Assembly: GCA_023251095.1 (NCBI GenBank)
Contig: JAHEZL010000003.1
Location: 62,001 to 126,000 of the forward strand
DNA length: 64,000 nucleotides
Direction: 5' to 3'
Source of the DNA: Flavobacteriales bacterium
GTDB taxonomy: Bacteria; Bacteroidota; Bacteroidia; Flavobacteriales_C; GCA-002722245
Positions 26,550 to 35,054 of this stretch are shown one piece after another (position 1 is the first letter of the stretch; each line of letters begins with the position of its first letter). The notes beneath the pieces are model-generated. The model saw only the letters and a list, made by a program, of their open reading frames with translations. It was not told the origin of the DNA and did not search any database. The position numbers and the translations under genes were made by a program.

Positions 26550-27310
26550 GCTCATACATAGGCAAGCATGCTGAGTTATACGATTTGTTTTATTCTTCTA
26601 AAGATTATCAAAAGGAAGCGCTCTTCATTCATCAATGTATTCAAAAAGCAGGAATTCAATCTGCTGAGATTTTAGAATTGGCTTGTGGTACAGGAAACCA
26701 TGCTTTGCAATTGGAAAAGCTGGGATATAGTTTACTTAGCACCGATTATTCTGCCGATATGCTGAAAGTCGCCCAGTCAAAAAACACCGGAAAAAACATT
26801 CGTTTCCAATGGATGGACATAACGGATTTTAATCTAGGAAGCAAAAAATATAAAGTGATTGTTTGTCTTTTCGATTCTATCGGCTATGTGCAAAGCAATG
26901 AAAATATCATAAAGGTATTCAGCTCTGTAGCCGCTCATCTTGAAGAGGGTGGTATTTTTATTTTTGAATTCTGGAACGGTGGTGCTTTTATGAGAAACTA
27001 CGAAGCTTCCCGCGTTAGGAAATGGAACAGAGGAGAAGAAGAAATAGTGCGGCTTTCCGAAACTGAAATCGATTATGTTCATCAATTGGGGAAAGTGAAC
27101 TATACTATTTCTACCTTTGACAAGGGGAAAGAAATTTCGGTGCTGCAGGAACAACAAATCAATCGTTTTTTCTTTATTCAGGAAATGAAAAATTTATTGA
27201 ATTCGGGAGGTTTAACTCCGCTTCAGTTTACCAATGGTTATGAAGAAGACTTCAATATCGATTTTAATTCGTGGCATACGGTGGGTGTAGCAAAAAAAAC
27301 AAGGAAATGA
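26546..27310 (+). CDS. SAM-dependent methyltransferase, amino-sugar type
   Basis: 254 residues from ATG 26546 (ATGA overlap with the aminotransferase stop). The N-terminal KHAELYDLFYSSKDYQKEA, motif I ILELACGTGNHALQLEKLG and motif II LLSTDYSADML match the pattern of dTDP-3-amino-3,6-dideoxyhexose N,N-dimethyltransferases (TylM1/DesVI group). It is a paralog of the product of 17467. Placement directly after a sugar aminotransferase supports N-methylation of an amino sugar. The assignment is by motif resemblance only. Confidence 0.82.
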   Translation: MSSYIGKHAELYDLFYSSKDYQKEALFIHQCIQKAGIQSAEILELACGTGNHALQLEKLGYSLLSTDYSADMLKVAQSKNTGKNIRFQWMDITDFNLGSKKYKVIVCLFDSIGYVQSNENIIKVFSSVAAHLEEGGIFIFEFWNGGAFMRNYEASRVRKWNRGEEEIVRLSETEIDYVHQLGKVNYTISTFDKGKEISVLQEQQINRFFFIQEMKNLLNSGGLTPLQFTNGYEEDFNIDFNSWHTVGVAKKTRK

Positions 27311-28473
27311 GAATAGGTGTTTTTATAGGAAATATTCCGAAAGAAGAGGGTGGGGGCCATACTTTTCAGGACAGTGTTTTGAGTACTATTCACTTTCAAT
27401 CGGCTCCCGATCGCCAATTCACTATTTTTCATTTCGGAAAAATCAAAAAGAAATCTGCGGCTGCCAATATCTCTTATCACGAATTACAACCCAACAGTTT
27501 GCCTGTTAAAATATTTTCCAAGCTTAAAAAATTCAGAAATCCGTCACTCATCAACACGCCTCTTGAAAAGGCCTGCGTTGCACTGGATATCGATATTGTT
27601 TGGTTTCCTTCTTATTATTATGAAGAAACCAGCAAGCCTTTTATTTATACCATCTGGGATTTGCAACATCGCCTGCAACCTATGTTTCCCGAGCTGATTG
27701 AAGAAAATAAAATAGCCACCAGAGACGCTTATTTGCGAACTATTTTAACTAAGGCGGCTTATGTTTTAACCGGTGCTGAACGGGGCAGAAGTGAGATCGT
27801 TACTTTTTACAATGTTCACCCTGAAAGAATAGTTTTATTGCCGCATCCAACTCCTTTATATGTGTATGATACCAAAGCGGTATATGATCTTCCGGGAGTG
27901 AATTACGACGAGCCTTTTGTGTTTTTTCCGGCTCAGTTCTGGGCACATAAAAACCACATTACGCTGCTGTTGGCTTTGAAATTAATGTTAGAAAAGCAGG
28001 GCGCCAAAAAAACGCCTAAACTGTATTTGGCAGGGTCTGAAAAAAACACGAAAAACCATATCACTGCTAAAATCAAAGAACTGGGCCTTACGGATCAAGT
28101 GAAAATTCTTGGTTTTATCAGCAACGAGCAATTGGTTGGTATGTATAAAAAAGCTTCAGCTTTGGTGTATCCAACTTTGTTCGGTCCCGAAAACCTTCCG
28201 CCTTTGGAAGCCTTTGCTCTGGATTGTCCGGTGATTACTTCCGATGTTCCCGGCTCAGAGGAGCAATATCGTGATGCGGCGTTGGTTTTTAAACGTTTTG
28301 ATCACGTTGATCTGGCGGAGAAAATCACACTTTTGCTCAGCGACAATGCTTTGCGTGCCGATCTGCTGATTAAAGGCAAAAAAATAGCTGAAGAATATTC
28401 TCTTCAGAATTATCAGCATAAAATGGAGGGAATCTTTAACGACTTCGCTCTTTACCTTCGTTGCTGGAAATAA
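27307..28473 (+). CDS. Glycosyltransferase family 4
   Basis: 388 residues from ATG 27307, which overlaps the previous stop by 4 bases. GT-B layout: MRIGVFIGNIPKEEGGGHTF at the N-terminus, TIWDLQHRLQPMFPE, then the donor domain FFPAQFWAHKNHITLLLAL, LYLAGSEKN, ILGFISNEQLVGMYKKA and FGPENLPPLEAFALDCPVI. The segment around WDLQHR resembles mannosyl- and rhamnosyl-type transferases (WbdA/WbaZ-like). It closes the tightly overlapped operon; a new promoter element follows. Confidence 0.88.
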   Translation: MRIGVFIGNIPKEEGGGHTFQDSVLSTIHFQSAPDRQFTIFHFGKIKKKSAAANISYHELQPNSLPVKIFSKLKKFRNPSLINTPLEKACVALDIDIVWFPSYYYEETSKPFIYTIWDLQHRLQPMFPELIEENKIATRDAYLRTILTKAAYVLTGAERGRSEIVTFYNVHPERIVLLPHPTPLYVYDTKAVYDLPGVNYDEPFVFFPAQFWAHKNHITLLLALKLMLEKQGAKKTPKLYLAGSEKNTKNHITAKIKELGLTDQVKILGFISNEQLVGMYKKASALVYPTLFGPENLPPLEAFALDCPVITSDVPGSEEQYRDAALVFKRFDHVDLAEKITLLLSDNALRADLLIKGKKIAEEYSLQNYQHKMEGIFNDFALYLRCWK

Positions 28474-28504
28474 AATTTCCTGAAACTAAAGCCAATTTTT
28501 CTGT

Positions 28505-28512
28505 TATATTTG
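28505..28512 (+). promoter_or_regulatory. -7 element for the dehydratase/nucleotidyltransferase/asnB unit
   Basis: TATATTTG is a perfect match to TAnnTTTG, 26 bases before ATG 28539, in the only gap above 60 bases within this part of the cluster. The -33 TTG is not evident. Confidence 0.5.
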
Positions 28513-28538
28513 TCTTTCTGAAATCAAAAAGATAATTG

Positions 28539-29492
28539 ATGCAAACAGTACTAATAACAGGCGGTGCAGGGTATTTAGGCAAACAACTCGGACTCAAGCT
28601 GAAAGACAGATACAATGTGATACTCGGTTCCCGCAACAACGGAAACAATCAATTGGCTCAAACTTTAACTGGATGTGAAACCATCCCTTTGGATATTGTG
28701 AATTACGACAGTCTTTTAGATGCCTACAACCGTTACAAACCTGAAATCATCATTCACGCAGCAGCTACAAAATTTGTAGACATTTCGGAAAAAAATCCGA
28801 TGGAATGCATTGATGTGAATGTGTTGGGCTCTCAAAACGTAGCTCGTTTGGCCATTGATAAAGGAGTAAAAATAGTAGTGGGTGTATCAACCGATAAAAC
28901 TGCACCTCCCGTTGGAAATATATACGGTCATTCCAAAGCCATGATGGAGCGTTTGTTCTGTACCTTGGACAATCCGAAAGGTACCCGTTTTGTTTGTACC
29001 CGTTTTGGAAATATAGCCTGGTCAACAGGATCGGTTTTCCCTTTGTGGAAAAGAATGATGGCTTCCAAAGGCATCATCGAAACTACCGGTCCGCACATGA
29101 GAAGATTTATTTTCTCAGTAGGTGAGGCCGCTGATCTGGTGATTCGCGCTATGGAAAAAACAGATGATTTAGGAGGGAAAATTCTTTCACTGAAAATGAA
29201 ATCCGCACAGATGGAAGATATCCTTAAGGTGTGGACGAAACATCTCGGCGGAGAATATAAAAAAATTGGTGAGCGTCCCGGTGATAAACTGGATGAGCAT
29301 TTAATAGGGGAAATAGAATGTGTGCATACCATTGAAAAAGAAATTGATGGTATTCCGCATTACATCATCGATTTCAAACAAAAATTTGAAAATCATGTTC
29401 CCGAGTATGTATCGAGTGAAAATGCTCCGCGCTTAAGCGAAAAAGAAATTCTGGATATTATTTCTAATCCTCCTTCCTTTGTAACGCTATGA
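28539..29492 (+). CDS. CapD/PseB-like nucleotide-sugar dehydratase/epimerase
   Basis: 317 residues from ATG 28539. Extended-SDR features are the NAD fold TVLITGGAGYLGKQLG, IIHAAATKFVDISEKNPMEC, the catalytic VGVSTDKT and YGHSKAMMERLF (Tyr and Lys of YxxxK), and TRFGNIAWSTGSVFPLW. The sequence is closest in pattern to the C-terminal domain of CapD/FlaA1 4,6-dehydratases and to PseB. Such enzymes make 4-keto-6-deoxy sugars, which the two DegT enzymes could then aminate. It is the first gene of a three-gene unit with the nucleotidyltransferase (4-base overlap) and asnB-like gene. Confidence 0.85.
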   Translation: MQTVLITGGAGYLGKQLGLKLKDRYNVILGSRNNGNNQLAQTLTGCETIPLDIVNYDSLLDAYNRYKPEIIIHAAATKFVDISEKNPMECIDVNVLGSQNVARLAIDKGVKIVVGVSTDKTAPPVGNIYGHSKAMMERLFCTLDNPKGTRFVCTRFGNIAWSTGSVFPLWKRMMASKGIIETTGPHMRRFIFSVGEAADLVIRAMEKTDDLGGKILSLKMKSAQMEDILKVWTKHLGGEYKKIGERPGDKLDEHLIGEIECVHTIEKEIDGIPHYIIDFKQKFENHVPEYVSSENAPRLSEKEILDIISNPPSFVTL

Positions 29493-30163
29493 TTATTGAA
29501 CATGCACTCATAATGGCGGCGGGAAGAGGGATGCGGATGATGCCTTTTACAGAGAACATGCCTAAAGCTATGGCTCCTCTGGCAGGAACTACTTTGATTG
29601 CCAATGGCATCGATAAAATTTCAAAAAGAATTCCCAATATTCATATTACCGTGGGCTACAAAGGTTCTATGCTGGCTCAGCATGTGATTGAACACAATGT
29701 GAGTTCTGTCATCAATACTGAAGGGAAAGACAATTCGTGGTGGATTTACAACTCATTGATGAAAAATGTAGATGCGCCGATTTATGTGCTCACCTGCGAC
29801 AATGTGATAGAACTGGATTTTGAACTCCTGGAAAAAGATTACGTTAAGGCCGGTAAGCCTGCCTGTATGGTGATTCCGGTGAAACCTATTGAAGGATTGG
29901 ATGGTGATTATATTTTCCACGACAATCAAAAAATACTGGAACTGTCGAGAACCAAAAAATCTGAAATGTACTGTTCAGGCATCCAGATTCTCAATCCGAA
30001 AAAAATCAATGATCTTACCGAAAAGGCTGATAATTTCTACAATGTTTGGATGCAATTGATTGAACAAGGTCAGCTGTATTGCTCCAACATTTATCCGAAA
30101 CAATGGTACGCTGTAGATACAGTATTGCAATTGGATGCCATCAATAAAATAACCCGAGGTTGA
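29489..30163 (+). CDS. Sugar-phosphate nucleotidyltransferase
   Basis: A 224-residue nucleotidyltransferase. Signature AGRGMRMMPFTENMPKAMAP holds the NTP-binding G-x-G-x-R and the catalytic Lys. VLTCDNVIELDF supplies a metal aspartate, and SGIQILNP and WYAVDT resemble the sugar-binding and second metal sites. It is shorter than RmlA and nearer to GmhD/HddC or choline-phosphate type enzymes. It would activate a sugar 1-phosphate (or similar) for the neighbouring transferases. Overlaps the dehydratase by 4 bases and is followed by asnB after 1 base. Confidence 0.85.
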   Translation: MIIEHALIMAAGRGMRMMPFTENMPKAMAPLAGTTLIANGIDKISKRIPNIHITVGYKGSMLAQHVIEHNVSSVINTEGKDNSWWIYNSLMKNVDAPIYVLTCDNVIELDFELLEKDYVKAGKPACMVIPVKPIEGLDGDYIFHDNQKILELSRTKKSEMYCSGIQILNPKKINDLTEKADNFYNVWMQLIEQGQLYCSNIYPKQWYAVDTVLQLDAINKITRG

Positions 30164-30164
30164 T

Positions 30165-32009
30165 ATGTGCGGAATAGCCGGATTTTACTCTACTCATAAT
30201 GTTTTCAGTGCAGAGGAATTGCCGGCAATGGCCCAATCGATGGCCCATCGCGGCCCCGATGCGGAAGGTGTTTTTTCTCATGGATGTGTTGGTTTGGCTC
30301 ATCGCCGTTTAAGTATTGTGGATCTGAACGAACGTTCCAATCAGCCCATGACTTCTAAGGACGGGAATTTTGTTATTTCTTATAACGGTGAAGTGTACAA
30401 TTTTCAGGAGCTGGCACTCAAACATTCGTTGACCCTGCGAACGCATTCCGACACCGAAGTTATTCTGGAGTTATTTGCTAAAATCGGTCCGGCCTGCGTG
30501 GAAGAATTCAATGGGATGTTTGCCATTGCTATATATGATAAAAAGGCAGAGGCGCTTCATGTTTTCCGCGACAGGATGGGAATAAAACCCATTTATTATT
30601 TTCACGACGGACAAAATTTTGCCTTTGCTTCCGATATTAAAACGCTTTTCCAACTCAGTTTTATAAAACAACAAAGAGCTACGGATCTCAACTCGGTACA
30701 AGAGTTTTTGTATGTTGGTTATGTTCCACATCCCAACACCATTTATCAAAATATTTACAAGTTTGAAACGGGGCACCGTGCTAAAATAACCAAAAACGGA
30801 CTTCGCTTTTTTTCTTACTGGAATCTGGAAAGTAAAGTGAAATCAAGCACTGTGAAGGATGAGGGGCAAGCCAAAGAACACTTAAAATCATTGATAGAAG
30901 CTTCTGTGAAACGCCGCTTGATTTCTGATGTTCCCTTCGGTACCTTTTTAAGTGGAGGAATCGATTCCAGTTTGGTAACAGCTGTGGCTCAAAGTTTAAG
31001 ATCTGATAAAATCAATACTTTTTCCATCGGCTTTAAGGAAAGTAAATTCAATGAAGCCGAACATGCGAAAGCGGTGGCCAATCATTTGGGTACCAATCAT
31101 CATGAATTTATTGTGTCGAAAAGTGATGCTTTGGATCTTTTTCCGGAAATCACTTCTACTTATGATGAGCCTTTTGCCGATTGCTCCAGCATACCAACAA
31201 TGCTGGTTTCTAAGTTGGCACGAAAGCATGTGAAAATGACTTTGTCGGGAGATGGCGGTGATGAACAGTTTTTAGGTTATGGTTTTTATACCTGGGCCAA
31301 TCGTTTGGATAATCCATTAATTAAGGCTTCTCGTTTTGCATTGCCGCATATATTAAATTTAATGGGCAACCGCTATCAGCGGGCAGCCCACCTTTTTGCT
31401 TATCCGCCAGGTAAAAAGAAGAGTCATATTTTTTCACAGGAGCAGTATTATTTTTCATTGAAGGAAATGGATAGTTTACTTCTTCCATGGCTCAATAGGG
31501 ATGTTCGTATGAATGAAAACAATTCATTTGTGCGGCAAATGGGTTCTGCCGAAGAGCAGGCTTTTTTCGATTTGAAATATTATTTGCCTGATGATCTGCT
31601 GGTAAAAGTGGATAAGGCTTCCATGAAATACGGACTCGAGGCGCGTACTCCTTTGTTGGATCATACCATAGTGGAATATTCTCTAAATATTGATGAAAAT
31701 TTAAAAATCAAAGAAGGTATTCCTAAATATCTTTTGAAAGAAGTGTTGTATGATTATGTTCCCCGCCAGATGTTTGATCGTCCGAAATGGGGTTTTGGTA
31801 TTCCATTGAGTGATTGGTTAAAAACCGAACTGCGCGATTTGCTTAATTTTTATACTTCTAAAGATATTATTGAATCAGCTTGTTTACTCGATTATAAAAA
31901 AGTAACGGAATTGAAAGACCAGTATCTCGGCGGGAAAGATTATTTGTATAACCGTGTTTGGGCGATAGTGGTTTTGCATAGTTGGTTTCAGCACAACAAA
32001 ACGTTATAA
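30165..32009 (+). CDS. asnB: Asparagine synthase-type glutamine amidotransferase
   Basis: A 614-residue protein with an N-terminal class II glutaminase (Cys2 in MCGIAGFYS, then AHRGPDAEG, HRRLSIVDL, YNGEVYNF, SDTEVIL) and a C-terminal synthetase domain (FLSGGIDSSLVTA pyrophosphate loop near residue 265, SGDGGDEQFLGY, KVDKASMKYGLEARTPLLDH). All residues for the ammonia tunnel and ATP site appear intact. In a glycan operon, homologs (WbpS-like) convert a uronic acid to a uronamide, so this copy may modify a sugar rather than make free asparagine. The context favours that, but the sequence does not decide. Confidence 0.9.
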   Translation: MCGIAGFYSTHNVFSAEELPAMAQSMAHRGPDAEGVFSHGCVGLAHRRLSIVDLNERSNQPMTSKDGNFVISYNGEVYNFQELALKHSLTLRTHSDTEVILELFAKIGPACVEEFNGMFAIAIYDKKAEALHVFRDRMGIKPIYYFHDGQNFAFASDIKTLFQLSFIKQQRATDLNSVQEFLYVGYVPHPNTIYQNIYKFETGHRAKITKNGLRFFSYWNLESKVKSSTVKDEGQAKEHLKSLIEASVKRRLISDVPFGTFLSGGIDSSLVTAVAQSLRSDKINTFSIGFKESKFNEAEHAKAVANHLGTNHHEFIVSKSDALDLFPEITSTYDEPFADCSSIPTMLVSKLARKHVKMTLSGDGGDEQFLGYGFYTWANRLDNPLIKASRFALPHILNLMGNRYQRAAHLFAYPPGKKKSHIFSQEQYYFSLKEMDSLLLPWLNRDVRMNENNSFVRQMGSAEEQAFFDLKYYLPDDLLVKVDKASMKYGLEARTPLLDHTIVEYSLNIDENLKIKEGIPKYLLKEVLYDYVPRQMFDRPKWGFGIPLSDWLKTELRDLLNFYTSKDIIESACLLDYKKVTELKDQYLGGKDYLYNRVWAIVVLHSWFQHNKTL

Positions 32010-32021
32010 GAAAAACAGCTT

Positions 32022-32279
32022 TTATTTTTTTAAATAATTCTCCAATTCATTTTCGCTGATATTCAGTACAATTTTTTTAAAAGGACTACTTAAGCCTTTC
32101 TCAATTTGTATATCACTTTTCCGGATTTTAAATTCTTTGGATAGAAATTTTATCAGATAGTCATTGGCCGCACCATCAATAGGTTTTTCCTTTATCTTGA
32201 TGATCCATTGCTGTTCATCATCCACAATGATTTCATCTTTGAAGGAACCGGGTTTTACTTTTATATTAAGGACGATCAT
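32022..32279 (-). CDS. DUF167 / YggU family protein
   Basis: An 85-residue YggU-type protein. It has the family core IKVKPGSFKDEI, WIIKIKEKPIDGAANDYLIKFL and the helix SKEFKIRKSDIQIEKG. Biochemical role unknown in the family. Small, soluble and full length. It converges on asnB with a 12-base gap and is divergent from the membrane gene at 32346. Confidence 0.85.
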   Translation of the reverse strand: MIVLNIKVKPGSFKDEIIVDDEQQWIIKIKEKPIDGAANDYLIKFLSKEFKIRKSDIQIEKGLSSPFKKIVLNISENELENYLKK

Positions 32280-32345
32280 AATCTGTGAGTCTTTGTCAAA
32301 AGTAGATTTATATTTTGTTAGATTTACTTCAAATCTACAGCATCC

Positions 32346-33011
32346 ATGGAACTACCTGTTTATGTCTCTGTTGTTTTTATATTAACAACTATAGCAACCC
32401 TTTATTTTTTGTATAAAGCATCCAATAATTCAAAAATGCTTTTGTTGATTTGCTCCTTGTGGATATTGGTGCAGGGAGTAATCGCTTACACCGGTTTTTA
32501 TACCGTGATCAATACGCTCCCGCCTCGTTTCGCTCTTTTAATTTTACCTGCTTTTGTGCTTATTGCGGTTCTATTCAACACAGTAAAAGGAAAATCTTTC
32601 ATTGATACTTTCGATCAGAAATGGCTTACTTATCTTCATGTAGTAAGAGTTCCTGTAGAGCTGGTTTTATTCTGGCTGTATGCAGCGAAGTACGTTCCGG
32701 AACTCATGACCTTTGAAGGAAGAAATTTCGATATTCTATCAGGTTTAAGTGCTCCTGTCATTGCCTATCTTGCGTTCAATAAAAATCTGAATCGTAAAAT
32801 TTTATTGTTCTGGAATTTTATCTGTTTGGCATTGCTCTTCAATATAGTGATCAACGCTATTCTTGCTGCACCGTCGGCGTTTCAAATGCAGGCCTTTGAT
32901 CAACCCAACGTTGGCGTATTTTATTTTCCTTTTGTGTGGTTGCCTTGTTTTATTGTTCCTGTGGTTTTATTTTCGCATCTTGCATGCATCCGTCAAATAA
33001 TTAAAAAATGA
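32346..33011 (+). CDS. Hypothetical polytopic membrane protein
   Basis: 221 residues with about six transmembrane helices. Examples are LPVYVSVVFILTTIATLYFL, MLLLICSLWILVQGVIAY, FALLILPAFVLIAVLF, LFWNFICLALLFNIVINAI and a final WLPCFIVPVVLFSHLACI. Family not recognised. It overlaps the DoxX/YkgB-like gene by 4 bases, so a joint role in the membrane is likely. No signal or soluble domain is seen. Confidence 0.75.
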   Translation: MELPVYVSVVFILTTIATLYFLYKASNNSKMLLLICSLWILVQGVIAYTGFYTVINTLPPRFALLILPAFVLIAVLFNTVKGKSFIDTFDQKWLTYLHVVRVPVELVLFWLYAAKYVPELMTFEGRNFDILSGLSAPVIAYLAFNKNLNRKILLFWNFICLALLFNIVINAILAAPSAFQMQAFDQPNVGVFYFPFVWLPCFIVPVVLFSHLACIRQIIKK

Positions 33012-33424
33012 GAGATTTAGGTGTTAATATTTCGAGAATAGGAGTGGGAATTGTCTTACTGGCTATTGGGTTGTATAAGTTTACGTCAAAGGAAGCAGAA
33101 GCCATTTTCGCGGATGCTTCTAACAGTCCGATTTTATCCTGGCTATACAAATTAGGCTCTCATCAGTTTGTTTCCAATATGATAGGGGCAATGGAAATTT
33201 TAATTGCCTTGTTGATTTTCTTCGGATTTAAAAATCAAAAAGCAGCCTTGATGGGCGGTATTTTAGGGACCTGTACTTTTTTAGTGACCCTAAGTTTTTT
33301 CTTTACTTCTCCTTCGGAAGATGTTTTTACAATGGTGGATTGGTGCCCGACACCCAATGGCTTTATCTTAAAAGACATCGTTTTTCTTGGGGTATGTTTA
33401 CAACTCTCCATAGAAAATTGGTAA
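33008..33424 (+). CDS. DUF417/YkgB-like (DoxX superfamily) membrane protein
   Basis: 138 residues with four helices. The N-terminal ISRIGVGIVLLAIGLYKFTSKEAEAI, the SPILSWLYKLG loop, GAMEILIALLIFFGF and the conserved TPNGFILKDIVFLG match the YkgB/DUF417 family related to DoxX. Members are small inner-membrane proteins linked to redox stress, but their reaction is not settled. It is translationally coupled to the upstream membrane gene and ends 18 bases before the rpsU promoter. Confidence 0.8.
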   Translation: MRDLGVNISRIGVGIVLLAIGLYKFTSKEAEAIFADASNSPILSWLYKLGSHQFVSNMIGAMEILIALLIFFGFKNQKAALMGGILGTCTFLVTLSFFFTSPSEDVFTMVDWCPTPNGFILKDIVFLGVCLQLSIENW

Positions 33425-33442
33425 AAACTTTTACAAAAGCAT

Positions 33443-33472
33443 TTGTTCCTGTAAAATCAATTCCTATATTTG
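33443..33472 (+). promoter_or_regulatory. Promoter of rpsU
   Basis: TTG (33443-33445), 19 bases, TATATTTG (33465-33472), an exact fit to the Bacteroidota consensus, 23 bases before the rpsU ATG. Confidence 0.75.
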
Positions 33473-33495
33473 CAACCCATTTGAAATTTAATAAT

Positions 33496-33693
33496 ATGCT
33501 AGTTATTCAGGTAAAAGAAGGAGACAACATTGAGAGAGCTCTTAAAAAGTACAAGAGAAAATTCGAAAAAACTAAAGTTTTAAGAGAACTTCGTAACCGT
33601 CAGGCTTTCACTAAACCTTCTGTTATCAACAGAGAGGCGAACAAAAAAGCTGTTTACGTAGAAGGATTAAGAAGAGCAGAGAACGAGGCTTAG
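33496..33693 (+). CDS. rpsU: 30S ribosomal protein S21
   Basis: 65 residues from ATG 33496; an in-frame extension to 33340 would run through the promoter and the preceding gene and is rejected. The sequence MLVIQVKEGDNIERALKKYK, the basic helix KFEKTKVLRELRNRQAF and the conserved VINREANKKA are typical of S21, which sits near the 3' end of 16S rRNA and helps initiation. In many Bacteroidota S21 is part of the ribosome platform that hides the anti-Shine-Dalgarno. It is a single gene with its own promoter. Confidence 0.96.
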   Translation: MLVIQVKEGDNIERALKKYKRKFEKTKVLRELRNRQAFTKPSVINREANKKAVYVEGLRRAENEA

Positions 33694-33793
33694 TCCTTTT
33701 TCTTTTCCTATATATTGAATAGGAAGAAGTTTTTAACGTTTTAATCGGGTCAACCGGTGAAGACTTTAAAAATTTCTTCCTATTTTAGTTTGT

Positions 33794-34669
33794 ATGCACC
33801 TCGAAAACTTCCTCCAGTACTTAGCCATTGAAAAAAGGTATTCCGAACATACCGTTCTGGCTTACAAACACGATATTGAAAGTTTTCTCGAATACATGAA
33901 AAGCGGTTATGAGCTGGAAGACATCGCGGCCGTAAATTCCCTGATGGTGCGCGCCTGGATAGTGGAACTGGTGGAAAAGGGATTGCAGGCAAAATCGGTT
34001 CACCGAAAAATTTCCGCATTAAAATCATTTTACAAATTCCTTTTAAAAACCGGAGATGTTAAGGCTTCTCCGGCGAATGGCGTTGTTTTACCTAAACTTA
34101 AAAAACTGTTGCCCACTTTCGTTGAAGAAAGTAAAATGAATATTCTGCTGGATCAGGTTGATTTTCAAACCGAAGATTTTTCGGGTAAAAGAGATAAACT
34201 TATTTTGGAATTATTGTATTGTACCGGAATGAGGCTTTCCGAACTGCTCAATCTTACGCTTGCTAATGTGGATCTGAGGGATAACGCGATTCGTGTTTTA
34301 GGAAAAGGAAGAAAAGAAAGAATTATTCCAATAAGTTTATCAACATCGGCAACAATCAAGGAATATTTAGCGTACAGAATATCAAGTGAAGAGAATTATC
34401 TTTTCCTTACCGATAAAGGTGAACAATTGTACGAGCAATTTGTTTACCGCACAGTAAAAAAATATTTAAGTCAGATCACTACACAAGAAAAAAAGAGTCC
34501 ACACGTTCTTCGACATAGTTTCGCAACGCATATGCTCAACAATGGAGCAGACCTCAATGCGATAAAAGAATTATTGGGTCACGCCAGTTTGGCGGCCACG
34601 CAAGTGTACACCCACAATTCAATTGAGAAATTAAAAAAAGTGTATAACCAGGCTCATCCAAGAGCTTAA
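33794..34669 (+). CDS. Tyrosine recombinase XerC/XerD
   Basis: A 291-residue site-specific recombinase that resolves chromosome dimers at dif. The N-terminal SAM-like DNA-binding domain (residues 1-85: FLQYLAIEKRYSEHTVLAY) is followed by the catalytic domain. Catalytic residues are visible as Arg in CTGMRLSELL, Lys in LGKGRKERIIP, HVLRHSFATHM (His-x-x-Arg), GHASLAATQ (His) and the nucleophile Tyr in VYTH. Its place between rpsU and hpf, with no mobile-element genes nearby, marks it as the housekeeping enzyme rather than an integrase. Whether it is the XerC or XerD type cannot be told here. Confidence 0.93.
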   Translation: MHLENFLQYLAIEKRYSEHTVLAYKHDIESFLEYMKSGYELEDIAAVNSLMVRAWIVELVEKGLQAKSVHRKISALKSFYKFLLKTGDVKASPANGVVLPKLKKLLPTFVEESKMNILLDQVDFQTEDFSGKRDKLILELLYCTGMRLSELLNLTLANVDLRDNAIRVLGKGRKERIIPISLSTSATIKEYLAYRISSEENYLFLTDKGEQLYEQFVYRTVKKYLSQITTQEKKSPHVLRHSFATHMLNNGADLNAIKELLGHASLAATQVYTHNSIEKLKKVYNQAHPRA

Positions 34670-34681
34670 AAACAAATTTTT

Positions 34682-35005
34682 ATGAAAGTCAGATTTAAAG
34701 CCGTGCACTTCAGTGCAGATCAAAAACTACTTAGTTTCATTGAATCAAAATTACAAAAGCTTGGAACTTTCTATGGTCGCATTATAGATGGAGAGGTCTT
34801 TTTAAGATTGGATAAGTCGGAAGACACGCAAAATAAAACAGTGGAAATCAAATTAAATGCTCCCGGAAAAGAACTCTTTGCCAAAAAGAAATCAAAAACT
34901 TTTGAAGAAGCTGCTGATGCTGTAGTGGAAGCTTTAAAAAAGCAAATCAGCAAACACAAAACAAAAGAAGGGGCATTGAATCAAGCCCAATTGTCTGAAT
35001 TATAA
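34682..35005 (+). CDS. hpf: Ribosome hibernation-promoting factor (short HPF)
   Basis: A 107-residue protein of the HPF/RaiA family. It binds the 30S decoding centre and stabilises inactive ribosomes in slow growth. Features are the beta-alpha fold VRFKAVHFSADQKLLSFIESK, a DGEVFLRL strand, KTVEIKLNAPGKELFAKKK and EAADAVVEALKKQISKHK. It lacks the C-terminal dimerisation domain of long HPF, so it is the short type. Located 12 bases after the recombinase gene, ahead of a strong terminator and the tRNA-tuf operon. Confidence 0.92.
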   Translation: MKVRFKAVHFSADQKLLSFIESKLQKLGTFYGRIIDGEVFLRLDKSEDTQNKTVEIKLNAPGKELFAKKKSKTFEEAADAVVEALKKQISKHKTKEGALNQAQLSEL

Positions 35006-35054
35006 GGAGTTTACTTAATCGGTAATTTTACCGATTATAGCTTGCTGAGAATCA

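Noticed and set aside
33340-33495. N-terminal extension of ribosomal protein S21
   Set aside because: It would include the end of the upstream gene and the promoter; the family begins at MLVIQVKEG.
33794-34669. Integrase of a mobile element
   Set aside because: The recombinase is flanked by rpsU and hpf, with no attachment-site repeats, phage or cargo genes; it fits the housekeeping Xer type.
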